A stretch of 64,000 bases of DNA from Spizellomyces punctatus DAOM BR117 (Eukaryota; Chytridiomycota; Chytridiomycetes; Spizellomycetales; Spizellomycetaceae): contig NW_015971550.1 of NCBI RefSeq assembly GCF_000182565.1, positions 420,579-484,578 of the forward strand. The letters run 5' to 3'. Each line of letters begins with the position of its first letter. Within the stretch, counting starts at the first letter, position 1. The notes beneath the pieces are model-generated. The model ran no database searches. It saw only the letters and a program-made list of their open reading frames with translations, and was not told where the DNA came from. The position numbers and the translations under genes are program-made. Below are positions 35,915 through 47,466 of the stretch, piece after piece.

Positions 35915-36816
35915 AAGAAACGGGATCGTTTAGGTGATGGATGAGAATGGGCCTTTATTTTTATTGTGTTGTTTTTTATGTATAGATTTGATGATGGTTT
36001 ATGGTCCCTCCTTTTACTATTGTTTTGCATTGTAAGCCGTCATCCTAAATTCACCTTTTTGCGATGACCTGCTGTCATCTACACACGTGACAGGGTAGTT
36101 GTAGCCATATCACCCCCCATGTGAAGAAGGAACACTTTCTTCTTGTTGTTGGGTTCTTGGCATTTGGGTTGCATGACGATTTGCATCAACGGGAGAGATT
36201 CAACACTTGCATTAGGTGCGTCAACAAAAACGGTGGGTATTGCAAGTTATGAGCGGATTCGCGTCAGAGCGTGTTGTCCATTGTAAGCAGGCAACAAAAA
36301 GAGCGAGTGTGATCTCATATCCCTTTCCCGCTTGTAGGTTTTTGCCCAACGTTTTCGTTCAACGACCGAACCAACGTTGTTTTAGTTTTTGTTTTCTTTG
36401 TGTGCTTTTGAAGGTAAAGTCTCTGCAACTGTTTATTTTCACTGTTTTGGGGTTTCTCCAGCGGTCCGCTCTTTTTGCGCGACGGTTGGAGAAATAAGTT
36501 GAGAAAGTTCGTGGAGTTGATTGTGCATGTGTTGAATCTCCCGAGTTTTGGGGGGTTTTGTGCAAAACCCATTTGGTGTTTTCTGACGACTTGCTCTTTT
36601 TGTTTCTACTCTTTCTTGTCAACTCGAATCTCTTTGTTGGGTACCTCATTGACCCTGATCTGCCACGATCTCATTCAGTTTTACGAAAAACACAAAAAGG
36701 AACAGACCCGCGCTTCCAAGCAAATCTTTTTCTCAATCTCGTTCTACCACTTTAGCACAAGCTAGCGAGCGTTCCATCATCAACTCAATCAAATAGAAAG
36801 ATACCGCAAGTCACAC
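35915..36816. other. Intergenic, promoter of CDP-DAG synthase gene
   Basis: 900 bp between two + strand genes. It is T-rich in its middle. The 36475-36765 frame is compositionally open but has no family match and may be 5' UTR. No separate gene is supported. Confidence 0.4.
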
Positions 36817-38241
36817 ATGGCGAAGCATAAACGGAAGACGTCAACACAAGCAACTCCGCAAAGCGGAGGTTCAGACACATCTGCAGATACAGTACCGAAC
36901 TCGACCGCTCCTACCGTCACAATCGGCCACAAGCGCCGTCTGACTCCGCCAGGTTCTGGGATACCTACGCCAACGGATGTGACGCCCGTTCCAGGTACAC
37001 CCGTCGAGCGGCGGCCAGTCAAGTCAGATGGTCCATCAGGAGTCGTCCTCCTTGCGGATGAATCCTCATCGAAAAAATGGCGTAATGCTGCTGTCCGCAC
37101 TCTGTGGACGTTTGTCATGATCTTTGCTTTTCTCGGAATTTTGTTGGCGGGACACGCGTACGTTGTGCTCTTTGTCGTCGTGCTGCAGGTGTTGGTATAC
37201 AAGGAAGTCATCTACATTGGAGTGTCCCCGGCGAGAGATAGGAAGCTACCATGGAATCGATTTTTCCATTGGTACTTTCTCATGGCGACCAACTACTTTC
37301 TGTACGGCGAGACTCTCATCGAACGATTTAAGCCATATTTTTATGTCGACGCTTTCCTGATGCCTCTTGCCACTCATCACCGATTCATCAGTTTTTGTCT
37401 CTATACCCTCGGTGTTGTCTTGTTTGTCATCAACCTGAAGAAAGGACACTACAAGTTCCAATTTTCTCAATTCGGATGGACGCACATGGTTTTGTTGATT
37501 GTGGTTTGTCAGAGTCATTTCATCATAAACAACATATTTGAGGGGTTGATTTGGTTCCTCCTCCCGGCGGCTTTGGTGATCTGCAACGATATCGCCGCAT
37601 ACGTGTTTGGATTCTTCTTTGGACGGACGCCCCTCATTGCCCTCAGCCCCAAAAAGACTTGGGAAGGGTTTCTCGGTGCATTATTCAGCACAGTCGTCTT
37701 TGGGTGGTTCTTTTCGGGCTATTTGTCTCAGTTCCCCTACATGTACTGCCCAGTGCGGGATTTCAAAACCTCTTCACTTTCTGGCATCCAATGCGTTCCC
37801 AACCCCGTTTTTGTACTCAAGGACTACCGCCTCCCACCGATGCTCAGCGGTCTCCTTCGCTTTGTACTCCCATTTGCTGGCGTTCCCTTCCGCACCGTAA
37901 GCTTCTACCCAATGCAACTTCACTCGCTCGCTATGGCCATATTTGCGTCAGTTGTGGCACCTTTTGGTGGATTCTTTGCATCTGGATTCAAGCGCGCCTT
38001 CAAGATTAAGGATTTTGGCGACTCTATTCCCGGCCACGGCGGTATTACGGACCGAATGGACTGTCAGTTTTTGATGGGATTGTTCAGCTACATGTATTTC
38101 AAGAGCTTCATTGGCGCTTATGAAGGTGTAACGGTCGGAAGTGTGCTAGAGCTTGCGGTGCAAAGTCTAAAAGAGGCAGAGCTAGTTGAGTTGGTAGGGA
38201 AACTGAGAGAGTTTCTTGATGGACAGGGGATTGAATTGTGA
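36817..38241 (+). CDS. CDS1: Phosphatidate cytidylyltransferase (CDP-diacylglycerol synthase)
   Basis: Intronless, 474 aa. It makes CDP-diacylglycerol from phosphatidic acid and CTP, the entry to phosphatidylinositol, phosphatidylserine and cardiolipin synthesis in the ER. The first 85 residues are disordered; about eight hydrophobic segments follow. The family motif is complete near 388-415: S-G-F-K-R-A-F-K-x-K-D-F-G-D, then IPGHGGITDRMD, which holds the metal-binding Asp residues. LSPKKTWEGFLGAL is a second family block. The length and single long exon are normal for fungi. It lies 0.9 kb downstream of the flippase gene on the same strand, but with its own promoter. Confidence 0.95.
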   Translation: MAKHKRKTSTQATPQSGGSDTSADTVPNSTAPTVTIGHKRRLTPPGSGIPTPTDVTPVPGTPVERRPVKSDGPSGVVLLADESSSKKWRNAAVRTLWTFVMIFAFLGILLAGHAYVVLFVVVLQVLVYKEVIYIGVSPARDRKLPWNRFFHWYFLMATNYFLYGETLIERFKPYFYVDAFLMPLATHHRFISFCLYTLGVVLFVINLKKGHYKFQFSQFGWTHMVLLIVVCQSHFIINNIFEGLIWFLLPAALVICNDIAAYVFGFFFGRTPLIALSPKKTWEGFLGALFSTVVFGWFFSGYLSQFPYMYCPVRDFKTSSLSGIQCVPNPVFVLKDYRLPPMLSGLLRFVLPFAGVPFRTVSFYPMQLHSLAMAIFASVVAPFGGFFASGFKRAFKIKDFGDSIPGHGGITDRMDCQFLMGLFSYMYFKSFIGAYEGVTVGSVLELAVQSLKEAELVELVGKLREFLDGQGIEL

Positions 38242-38524
38242 TTATGGTATCTAAAAGCTCCTCAGATGCATGGGCGAGCCTGCACTTTTTTTTCCTTTGT
38301 TTAGAAGTTTTCGTTTTGGGTTGACTGCTTTATTATTTTCTTATTGTTAATGTATGGCAAGATGCAAACGATAAATCAATCGCTGTATTGCTCTAGAATC
38401 TATATTAACGCAGTTGCATTCTAAAGTCGAGTTATGGGCCTACGCCACATTCAGCCACGTCGACTCATCGGGCCGATCGGGTTCGCGGTCCTTCTCATTC
38501 AGCTTTTAGATCCCCCGGTATACC

Positions 38525-39225
38525 ATGGCCAATGACAACACGAAACCCAAGGACGACGAGTCCTCGTCTCTAGCCACCACCATCAAAGAAAATTATTCCC
38601 CAGCTCATGCCTCCCCAACTACCCTCCTCACATCCGACCACCCTCCGGAAACGACCGACACACCTCTCCGTTTCCTCGGTTATGCCGCCCGTCTCCGCAC
38701 CATCGCGATAGCCGGGTCCCGATATCTCGCCTACACTTCAGACGTAGGCGAAGCCTTCCGTCCCGTCGTTGACCCCAGAATCGTCAAAGCGGCCTATGCA
38801 ATCAGTTTTGGCTATGTGGGGTTTGATGTCGCTTTTGAGGGCGTTAAGGCTGCCAAGGAGGGTAAAGACGAAAAGGAGATTGCCAGAGTAGTGGTGAAGA
38901 GAAGTGTGTTTCAGGGGTTGGCGAGTTTATTGTTGCCGGCTGTTACGATACATACTGTAGTTGACGTGACGGGCAAGTTGATTCAAAAGTGAGTTTCTTG
39001 TGGGTTTTTGCTGGTTTTTGACTGTAGGGAGAGGGTTTTTCTTATTTTGTATCTTTTAGCCGGCCAAAAACGCCTTTGATGCGCTGGACGCCTACCCTTG
39101 CGGGTCTCATGGTTGTCCCTTTCCTCCCGATCATGTACGATCATCCACTGGAAGGGTTCATAGACAAGACGTTTGATAAGATTTGGCCGGTAGATGAAAA
39201 GGACAGCAAACAAAAGACAGAGTAG
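38525..39225 (+). CDS. MTFP1/MTP18-like mitochondrial inner-membrane protein
   Basis: Two exons, 38525-38988 and 39060-39225, give 209 aa. The order of conserved blocks fits mitochondrial fission process protein 1: LRFLGYAARLRT, YTSDVGEAFRPVVDPR, AYAISFGYVGFDVAFEG, FQGLASLLLPAVTIHT and the last helix TPTLAGLMVVPFLPIMYDHP. In animals MTFP1 sits in the inner membrane and affects fission and coupling. The first 45 residues are polar and do not look like a strong presequence. The intron has a clear gtgagt donor and a pyrimidine-rich acceptor. Confidence 0.88.
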
Positions 39226-39334
39226 ATATGTGCAGTTATGTAGTGTGTGTTGTCAAGATCCCCAAGGACCATCATTTGAGTTTGCATGCATTGTTCCCCC
39301 CATTTATCTAAAAATGATTCTACACCAAAACTTT

Positions 39335-41993
39335 CTATGCTGTTCTACTCAAAACATCCACTAGCACATTGGCCACCCATTTCAGTACTTCTCGGTCCTT
39401 TTCGCTCCTCACAGCAACCACAGGTGCCATGATGTAAATGACGTTCCCCAGCGGTCTAGTATAGAGACCGTGTTCACGCAGTTTCTTGATGACGTTGGCG
39501 GAAACGTGAGATGCGTAGCCCTTTTCGGTGGTGGAGAGTTCAATGGCCAGGACGCTGCCCAAGGAAATGACACCGTCGGTAGTTGGGAGATTGGATAAGG
39601 TTTGGATGAGCTAAAGGAGCAAGATCAGATTCACGACTGGTTATAGATGGTCATGCTTCAACTATGTCAAGCGTACCTCTTCATCCCAAACCCTGCTCAA
39701 ACATTCCACTCCACCCGCCTTCGCGCCCATCTCCTCAAACATTTCCAAGGTCCTGACCCCAACCGCACATCCAACGGGATGCGCGGTATATGAGTGCCCA
39801 TGGAGGAGAGCCTCCTTTTTACCTTCCCCTTTAAACACCTCAAAAATTTCCTCCTTTACAACGGTCGCAGCAAGAGGCACAAGACCTCCTGTCATGCATT
39901 TTGCATAACAAGCTAGATCAGGGTACTCTCCCAACAATTGCGTACCGGGAGAATGAAGACCGAGCCCAAGACGGTGAAACCCGACAAACACTTCGTCGTA
40001 AATGACTGGAAGGGGTTGATCGAGGGCTCGGACTGCTCGTATCAATATGCGTTGAAAGAGAGGGTCTATGAAAGCCATGCCACCGGCGCCCAAAAGAAGG
40101 GGTTCAATGATCAACGCGCCCAAAGGTGTAGTGGTCAGGTATTTTGCTAGCGTTTGCTGGATGTGTGCACAGTAAACCTCGAGGAGATCAGTGCGGTCCA
40201 ACGAAAATACGTCGGAAAGCGATTGGAAGGTGGGTGCGGATCTTGTGTGTTGGAGGGAGGGTGGGAGGCGGAGGGTATACTGCCCATTTTTGAAGACAAT
40301 CGTTGGTGGTGCGAACCATAGACCACGGGGCTTGTACCTAGTATTCTCGTCGTTAAAACAGCAATACCAGTTGCAAAACAACCAGTCACCATTCGTACCA
40401 ATTTATTTCCTCGTTATACACATTCGGGCCGCAAGCGTCCATGCTGCCAATAGTATCCCCATGATAACTCCCCTCGATCCCAACCACACCAAGGGTTCGC
40501 CCATCCTGCCACGTACCATTACGTTTCATGTCCTTTTCAGTCTTTTTGAGAGCGGCTTTGATGGCTACTTCAATCGCCGTTGATCCGTTATCAGAGTAAA
40601 ATACGCGTGAGCCCCATCCTCTACCCGCTGTTGACAAGAGTTTTTCGGAAAGTTTCAGAGCGGGTTCGTGGATGCACTCTGGGAAGATGACGTGACCGTA
40701 TCGTCCGGACGCGTGGGCGGCCGCCAGCGTGAGCTGCGTATTTGCGTGTCCGAACGATTGAGTCCACCAGCTGGCGCAAGCGTCATATTGGGGCGTTGTT
40801 GTACCTTCCACTTGTAGCGATGATGATGATGAAGGAGCTGCAGGGGTCGACGCGCCAGAATGATACGTAGTAAAGAACTCTTGATGGGCAGAATCGATCA
40901 CAGTCGGTTTGCCCACATCTCCATGTTGAGTAAATGGCCACCAGATCTTCTTTTCACCATCGGCAGCCATCTCCTCTAACCTTGTCACTCGATTCCAGTG
41001 CTCATCCAACAATCCTTGAACAACCTGCATCGCACCACGCTCCGAGTTTTCGTAATACACCATCATGTTAGTTGCGTCCAGCATCTTTTCGTGTACATCA
41101 GGTCCTTCTTGTGAGCGGGAGGCGGGAAAGGGAGGAGGAGGCGAGAAGATGTAGACAGGAACAGACGGATCAATGTTTTTACGGATCGCATGATGGTTTT
41201 GATATTGCGTGGAATCGAACATGACGATCCCGGATATGTCGTAACCACGAATATGCAGGGATTCATATGCTGAGAGAGTTGTGGAGACTCCACCAAGTTT
41301 CGCATCCCCAATGAGAAGAGTAGGAAGTCGAAGAGGGCGATACGCCTCACACTGGAGTGTACCAGACATGACCGGACTGTTCACGCCTGTGAATTGGTAT
41401 GAGTCTGATCCCAGAGATTGCAAATAATAAGATGCAGACATACCTCCAGCGGTTTCCAGAAATGCAATGGCAGGATTCCCTGCGCTCTCCTTCCATGCAC
41501 CATCTAGGGCATCCTGAGTCGCGCGCAAGAGCTCCACATCCGACACTGGTTTGTTTTCCTGTACCGTGCATGTTAGATCATGATTGATCAAGATAATGCG
41601 ATGATGTGGAACCTACGCGGACAGCCGTCAAATGCGCACCGGCCGGCTCCCGGTACGTAAAAATGACACTTGTCGCTGCATCTGGACAAAATGTCTCCAC
41701 ATGCCTGTTCAAGTCCTATCAGATCATGTCACAATGTCAGATGCAGCAATCCAAACCCACCTAGCATCCGAATCCACCGGAAACCCTGTCTGCACTGGTT
41801 TCACATAATACACTCGCCGAGTTTTTTTATCATTCCCGTTTCTCTTTTCAAATGCGTGTAGTGGGACCTTTGTAGCCGCTCTACAGAGGGCTGCCGAGAA
41901 GACCGTCTTTCCAACCCCTGTGTTGGCGGCGAATATCTGATAGGTTGGTAGCGTAGACCGCAAGGTATGCAAGGGTGCTGGTCGTGGAGGCAT
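39335..41993 (-). CDS. BIO3-BIO1: Bifunctional dethiobiotin synthetase / DAPA aminotransferase
   Basis: Five exons on the minus strand (41993-41761, 41704-41617, 41558-40399, 40337-39677, 39610-39335) give 805 aa. The N-terminal half is BioD: P-loop ANTGVGKT (about 23-30), KPVQTGFPVDSD, TYREPAGAHL, and ETAGG. It closes the ureido ring of dethiobiotin with ATP and CO2. The C-terminal half is the PLP enzyme BioA, which makes DAPA: WWPFTQHGD, YSDNGSTAIEVA, GSYHGDTIGSMD, YDEVFVGFHRLG, and the PLP lysine in CYAKCMTGG. The fusion is standard in fungi and plants, where it is mitochondrial. The acceptor of exon 2 was chosen over one 11 nt upstream because the latter reads into a stop. It diverges from BIO2. 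Confidence 0.93.
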
Positions 41994-42289
41994 TGTCTGT
42001 TCAAAGCGTCCAGATGGGAAATCGTTGTTTCTTTAAATGAAAATCCCCAGTTCCAAACAGGCTCATCGGAGAAAGTCGTTCTCACAGCGCGTCAACTTCA
42101 TTAACCCGAATAAGCGTAAATTAACACCTCGGTGCTCCCGTCGTCGTTCTTCCTGCAAGGCTTTCTTTGCTGTGGCCTTTTGAACTCCTTTTTGAGCATA
42201 GTCCATCTTGTTTCTTCATCGTCCTGCGGTAAAGGGAGCTTTATTCACGCATCGTTTACTCCCATCTACGTATCGTATATCTTGGCACG
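41994..42289. promoter_or_regulatory. Shared promoter of the divergent biotin genes
   Basis: 296 bp separate the ATG of the BIO3-BIO1 gene (-) from the ATG of BIO2 (+). The arrangement allows joint regulation by biotin. No specific operator can be identified from this sequence alone. Confidence 0.6.
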
Positions 42290-43706
42290 ATGCATCTCAT
42301 TCGTGCCTTCCGTCCGCTAAGACTCCGGGCATTCCATACAACACCGCTCTCCCATCTGGCGACTCTCCAACAAACACCCCCGCCACAGCCGCTATCCGTC
42401 GCCGAGAGACATGCAACAGGCATCCTCCGCACCGACTGGACAAAACAAGAGGTCCAGGACATTTATGACAGTCCGTTGATGGAGCTGTTGTTCAACGCTG
42501 CAAAGGTCCATCGGCTCCACTTTAATCCGAGGGAGGTGCAGCAATGCACTCTGTTGAGCATCAAAACCGGAGGATGTACTGAAGATTGTGCTTATTGGTA
42601 TGCTGGGCAGTAAAAGTTTTGACAAGGATGCTCAGGAATGGACCTGATTCCGTTCATTTAGCCCTCAGTCTTCAAAGTACTCTACAAATGTCAAGGCAAG
42701 CAAGCTGCTGCAAGAAGACACAGTTTTGGCTGCTGCGAAAAAGGCCAAAGAGGCAGGAAGTTCAAGGTTTTGCATGGTAGGTGCAACCTCCAATTTCCTC
42801 CTATAAGCAACGGCTCACACTTCAACATTTAAGGGAGCCGCCTGGCGCGATCTCCATGGACGAAAGACCAACTTTAACACCATTCTAAACTATGTCAAGG
42901 AAATCAGGTAATCCTCTTGTTTTGGGCCTAAATCCTCGTCGCCAAAACTCGTTCTAATTTGATGTTTTTAGATCAATGGGAATGGAAGTATGCTGCACCC
43001 TTGGCATGCTGACACCCACTCAAGCCCAACAGCTCAAGGAAGCCGGGCTAACCGCCTACAACCATAACCTGGACACATCCCGTGAATATTATCCCAAGAT
43101 CATTACAACTCGAAGCTACGACGAACGGTTGGAAACAATTGCCAATGTTCGGGACGCGGGAATTAGCGTTTGTTCTGGTGGTATCATTGGCTTGGGAGAG
43201 AAGGCAGAAGATCGGGTGGGAATGCTTTGGACCCTTGCTACGATGGTCGAGCATCCTGAGAGTGTACCGGTGAATGCCCTATTGGCTGTGGAAGGAACGC
43301 CTTTGGGAAAGCAAGAGGTATGGAAGGATCGTTTTGGCCGGATTGTTGCATTGCTGTGTCTGATGTATCATTACATTAGCCCGTGCAAATCTGGGAAATG
43401 GTCCGTATGATTGCCACGGCCCGTATCGTTATGCCGACTTCCATGATCCGTCTCTCTGCAGGGCGAGTAAGATTCTCGCAACCTGAACAAGCTCTATGCT
43501 TCATGGCTGGCGCCAACTCCATCTTCACGGGCGACAAATTGTTGACGACGCCCAACAATGCCTACACAGATGATCAGAAAATGTTTGACGTGCTCGGACT
43601 AGTACCTAAACAGGCCAACCATAGACAAGGAAGTGACAAGTTCTTGGATGTTGGTGAGGCACCCAAGGTAGAAGCAAAGAAGGGAGAGTTGTTCATTGAG
43701 GGATAA
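42290..43706 (+). CDS. BIO2: Biotin synthase (radical SAM)
   Basis: Five exons (42290-42597, 42662-42776, 42834-42907, 42972-43317, 43380-43706) give 389 aa. It inserts sulfur into dethiobiotin, the last step of biotin synthesis. The Cys triad for the 4Fe-4S cluster is CTEDCAYC, split by intron 1 within the last Cys codon. Other family blocks are [46 protein letters not shown], and [15 protein letters not shown], whose Arg contacts the second cluster. The N-terminus ([20 protein letters not shown]) is a good mitochondrial presequence. It shares a 296-bp promoter region with the BIO3-BIO1 gene. No KAPA synthase gene is in the window. Confidence 0.95.
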
Positions 43707-43828
43707 ATGTAAAAGACTTTCTTTACTTTGTTCTTTTTTTTGTACATTCCAAAATAATCCATCTATGCACACACGTAATTTACAGCACTTACACTTTCAT
43801 ACTATGTACACGCTGATTCAGAAAACTC

Positions 43829-45253
43829 CTAATGATGGTGGTGCCTCGTTTTCATCAACTTTTTCACAGTTTCATCCTCCCTTCTAACCCACCACACCCT
43901 CACCGCACCGCCCACACCACCGTCCTCTAGCACTCTTTTAACTAAATCAAAATCTTGTTTGGGGACATAGATAAACTCTGTGTCAAGATGCTTTGCAGAA
44001 TATTCCGACCCGAGAAAGGACGCCACAGCCACGTGTGTATACGTGCTTGTCGATGGGAGAAAGTGGAGATCATATCCTGCCGTATGCATAGCTTCAAGGA
44101 ATTTTATCAGTTCGTCTTGAGACATTGGTTCGGTTGTAGGGAGGTCGACGATAATATGCCGTGTTAATCGGGTTTCGAGTGTCCGTGGTGAACTAGTGAG
44201 GAGGGTCGTCAATTTCGAGATTTCAAGTGCGGGGATGCGGAGGACAGCTATGGGACCCGGTGGAAGTGCGAGGTCGTCGAAACTAGTCACATTCTCTTTA
44301 GGATCCAAAATGTTTGAAGCATGGACCCAGAGCTTGTCGTCCACCAGGTTCAGACGGGCTGACATGGCGATAATCGGTGAGACGCCTTGGTATTCGGAAG
44401 GTGAGAGAAGACAGTGTATGCTACTCGCACCGCGGACGCCGGCCAACATGACGGAATATGCATGTCCAAGGGGAGAACGACTGCAACCCACGTCGACATA
44501 CAGAGCCGGGTCGTTCATTTCTAGCGCATCCGACAAGGCCCGAGTGAGGACTGCCTGAATGGACTTTTCGGATGCAAATAGGTCGTCCTGCACTGCGTGG
44601 GATGATTTTTGTGTCTCGTGTTTTGCGATGAATACGGGGGGATGGCTCTTTGCATCGACCTCAAAGTGGACATTAGCGAGAACCGATGACCATTCAGCTT
44701 GCAAGGCAACATGGTCTGCAAAGCGATCGACTTCGCCAAATATTCCAGAAACTGGGTTGGCGACTCCCGGTTCCCCGTGCATCATTTCGTGATCTTCTTC
44801 CTCATCGTCCTCGTGTTCTTGCCCAGCTCCGTGATGGTGCTGCTTTGTACTCTCCCCATTACTGTTTCCCTTGGGAGGCTTTTGTTCCTCCAAATGTGCT
44901 GAACCTTCCGGCCTTTGCTTTGGATGCGGAGCCAGTAGGGCCTCGTTCCCTGTTCCCGGTTTCGCCGGACTTTTTAGTTTCTCTCCTTTTTCATCCTCCG
45001 GATGTGGATGCGCCGGCACGGCGGACATTACTGGCGGATCGACCACTTTTGGCAAGTCCACAGGTTTCTTCATGTCCCCGCTCTCGGGCACTCGCACCTC
45101 CTGCGTCTCGCGTCCTGAAGCCTTTGGAGTAGGAATCGACCCCGTAGAAACTAGAGTGATGAAGACGACCAGCGCTACCAGCGCCATACCAATAAGGATG
45201 GGCTTCCGCCCACCTTGCTTGTTGGTTGCAAACAATGGAGCGTATTCTGGCAT
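43829..45253 (-). CDS. Membrane-anchored FkbM-like (degenerate methyltransferase) protein
   Basis: One exon of 474 aa from the ATG at 45253; the frame extends 8 codons further but without an ATG. A single N-terminal membrane helix (about 18-38, ILIGMALVALVVFITLVST) predicts a type II protein. A stalk rich in Pro, Glu, Lys and His follows, with HEDDEEEDHEMMH. The C-terminal 270 residues resemble the FkbM methyltransferase fold: YVDVGCSRSPLGHAYSVMLA in place of the usual D-x-G-A-N-x-G loop. The SAM loop and the K-x-D-x-E motif are changed, so catalysis is doubtful. The protein ends in RHHHH. The gene is convergent with BIO2, with 122 bp between them. Confidence 0.6.
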   Translation of the reverse strand: MPEYAPLFATNKQGGRKPILIGMALVALVVFITLVSTGSIPTPKASGRETQEVRVPESGDMKKPVDLPKVVDPPVMSAVPAHPHPEDEKGEKLKSPAKPGTGNEALLAPHPKQRPEGSAHLEEQKPPKGNSNGESTKQHHHGAGQEHEDDEEEDHEMMHGEPGVANPVSGIFGEVDRFADHVALQAEWSSVLANVHFEVDAKSHPPVFIAKHETQKSSHAVQDDLFASEKSIQAVLTRALSDALEMNDPALYVDVGCSRSPLGHAYSVMLAGVRGASSIHCLLSPSEYQGVSPIIAMSARLNLVDDKLWVHASNILDPKENVTSFDDLALPPGPIAVLRIPALEISKLTTLLTSSPRTLETRLTRHIIVDLPTTEPMSQDELIKFLEAMHTAGYDLHFLPSTSTYTHVAVASFLGSEYSAKHLDTEFIYVPKQDFDLVKRVLEDGGVGGAVRVWWVRREDETVKKLMKTRHHHH

Positions 45254-47466
45254 TTCGGACCTGTTTTCGACAGACACCGAACAAGATGGAAAGCCTGGCC
45301 TCCACCAGTTTGCCTCCCCCGCGAAGTTTCATATCAAAGCCACACCGCAGCGTCCCCCGATCAATTAAAGCATTAAAGGTTTAATGAAAATGAGCAGCCA
45401 CACTAGACTGGATATGGCGCAGCAGCGTGATTCTCCGACGCTCTTTCCTGCGTGATATTTGGCTTTGTTTGAGTCAATTGCAAGTAGTGGAGCGTGGACT
45501 TTGGATAGCAAAGGGTCTACGGACAGCCAACGATTCTTTTTCTACAAACAAGCATCGATAGACGACAACTCGAAAATGCGGGGTCGGATGGTCAGAGTCC
45601 CTTGACAGCAGACCGCAAGCACCCTGTAGCCGTATTTCATTGCTTTGACTGGTGGCGCCCTCAACGCAGAATGTGGGAATTTTCTGAAGACTGAGTGCCA
45701 ATGTACTGATATAACCTACCTAGTTGCTTGGCATCCTCGGGCCTGCTCGTGGTTGGGAGGTGTGCAAAGATTTAGATCATGAATGGACAGAAGTGAAGGT
45801 TGGCGGTGATTTTTGGGGTGAAGGTCCTCTGTATAGATCGTCCCTACAGGACGCGAGCTATACAGGGCTTTTTGCATCGCTGGAGATGTGTATTCTGTAT
45901 TGTTGCACTCTACGCATGGCCCCTTCTATGACATTTCTCAGAACACAGTTGGGCAATGATTCCACGTATCAGGTCCAACGATAACTGCTCTCTACAAATT
46001 CCTGCCGCGGTTCCCAACTTCACTAACACCATTGGCTGGGAATTCGACAGTTGATGCGTGTGTTGGGCTTGGTTTTGTCATGAAACATAAGGCATTGGCC
46101 ATGATAGTAATGCCACGTTAATCGTCACCCCAAACCAGCCCTCGCGTGAGCTCATGACATTCAAAAGATTGTAACGGCGTCACAATTCAGCGATGCTTTT
46201 GTGCTCTATGAGAGATCAGCTCCTTTAGCGACCTGGATGTGGTTTTTGTAATGTTGTACCATACGAGACAGATTGTGGATATCCTTAACCATACTGATCG
46301 ACGGTGCTGATGTGTTGCTTGCGGACCTATACGAGTCATTTTCCACAACAATCTGCATTTCAATATGCTTCGGGACTGTTTTGCATTTTGATATATTTGT
46401 ACTTGTTCGCCCAGAAGAAATACTCAGACTTATCTTGAGGCAATTAGGGATTCGCTTACGGTTGATTGGAACGATTCTGCTACTTTCAAATCAAATTATG
46501 ACATTTCAAGATGGGCGCAACTGCAACATCTGACGTGGAGAATATCATGCACAACATCTTTCAATCTAGGTCAATCAAGAGTAGCGATGGTCAGCACGCG
46601 GAGTCTGTTTGCGCATGCAAGACCCCCAAGCAAAGCTGAAAGTTGTGTGTATCAGCTCGTTCAAATCGGAGCCCAGGTTGATGACATGCGGGTACCCCGA
46701 TCGAATATTCCCCAAACAAAAAGAACGGATTCTGAAAAGTGCCCATCCGACTACCGACAAGACCCTGTTAGTAAGCAATAATGATGCGATGCAAGGGAAT
46801 GCCCTGCAAAGTGAGTGATCGATTGGAAAGTCACTTTTAGATGAAGCCTTTGCATCGTTCAGTGTGGAATGTTGGCTTTGCCAGATTGTCTTTTATACAG
46901 TATAGTATGCAATGACAATCTATTCATAACACCTTACATCTCTTGGATCTAATCTTTGTCCATCCCTGCATGCAATCCTTCCCAAGCGTTTAATCAAAAC
47001 GCATTCCAAGATCCAATGAAACTCAAAGTATGCAATGCGACGCACAGACAACACAATACCATCATCCTTTACTCGTATCATTTCTTCGCACAATGGAAAG
47101 ACCAACCCTTCTCCGTTGCAAGATCTCCGTGCATCCAACCACCATCTTAAGTCATCCCCGTCGGACAAAAGCCCAGCAACCAACAGATCCATACGGATCA
47201 AAAGGCAACCCGCCACAAAATCTCAAACAATGTTTCCAAATCGCCACTTGCTTTCATTTATCCCAAATTGGAAATAATATTCCACGTGCTACAATGACCG
47301 CAAAAATCCCTCACCAATGGGGCTGAGGCGCACCTAGCAACGGGATTATATAAGTGAGCGATTTTTGCTGGAGCCCCCCCGACCATTGTACCTTTCCTCA
47401 TCTGAACAAGACCCAGCAATCGCCCATTAGAATTTCCATCTCATTTCAAGCATTCTTTATTCGAAT
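45254..47466. other. Intergenic, no gene recognised except promoter
   Basis: 2.2 kb, the longest gene-poor gap. It lies between divergent starts, so both promoters are here. Frames at 45724-45984 and 47216-46920 are open but short and without family similarity. A TATA box lies at its right end. Confidence 0.4.
47347..47353 (+). promoter_or_regulatory. TATA box of the Cys-rich surface protein gene
   Basis: TATATAA at 47347-47353 lies about 114 bp before the ATG at 47467, followed by a pyrimidine-rich leader. This is one of the clearest TATA elements in the window and suits a highly or conditionally expressed gene. Confidence 0.6.

Noticed and set aside
45724-47216. Several open frames in the 2.2-kb gap
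   Set aside because: All are short, mostly without ATG, and none shows recognisable protein character or splice partners.
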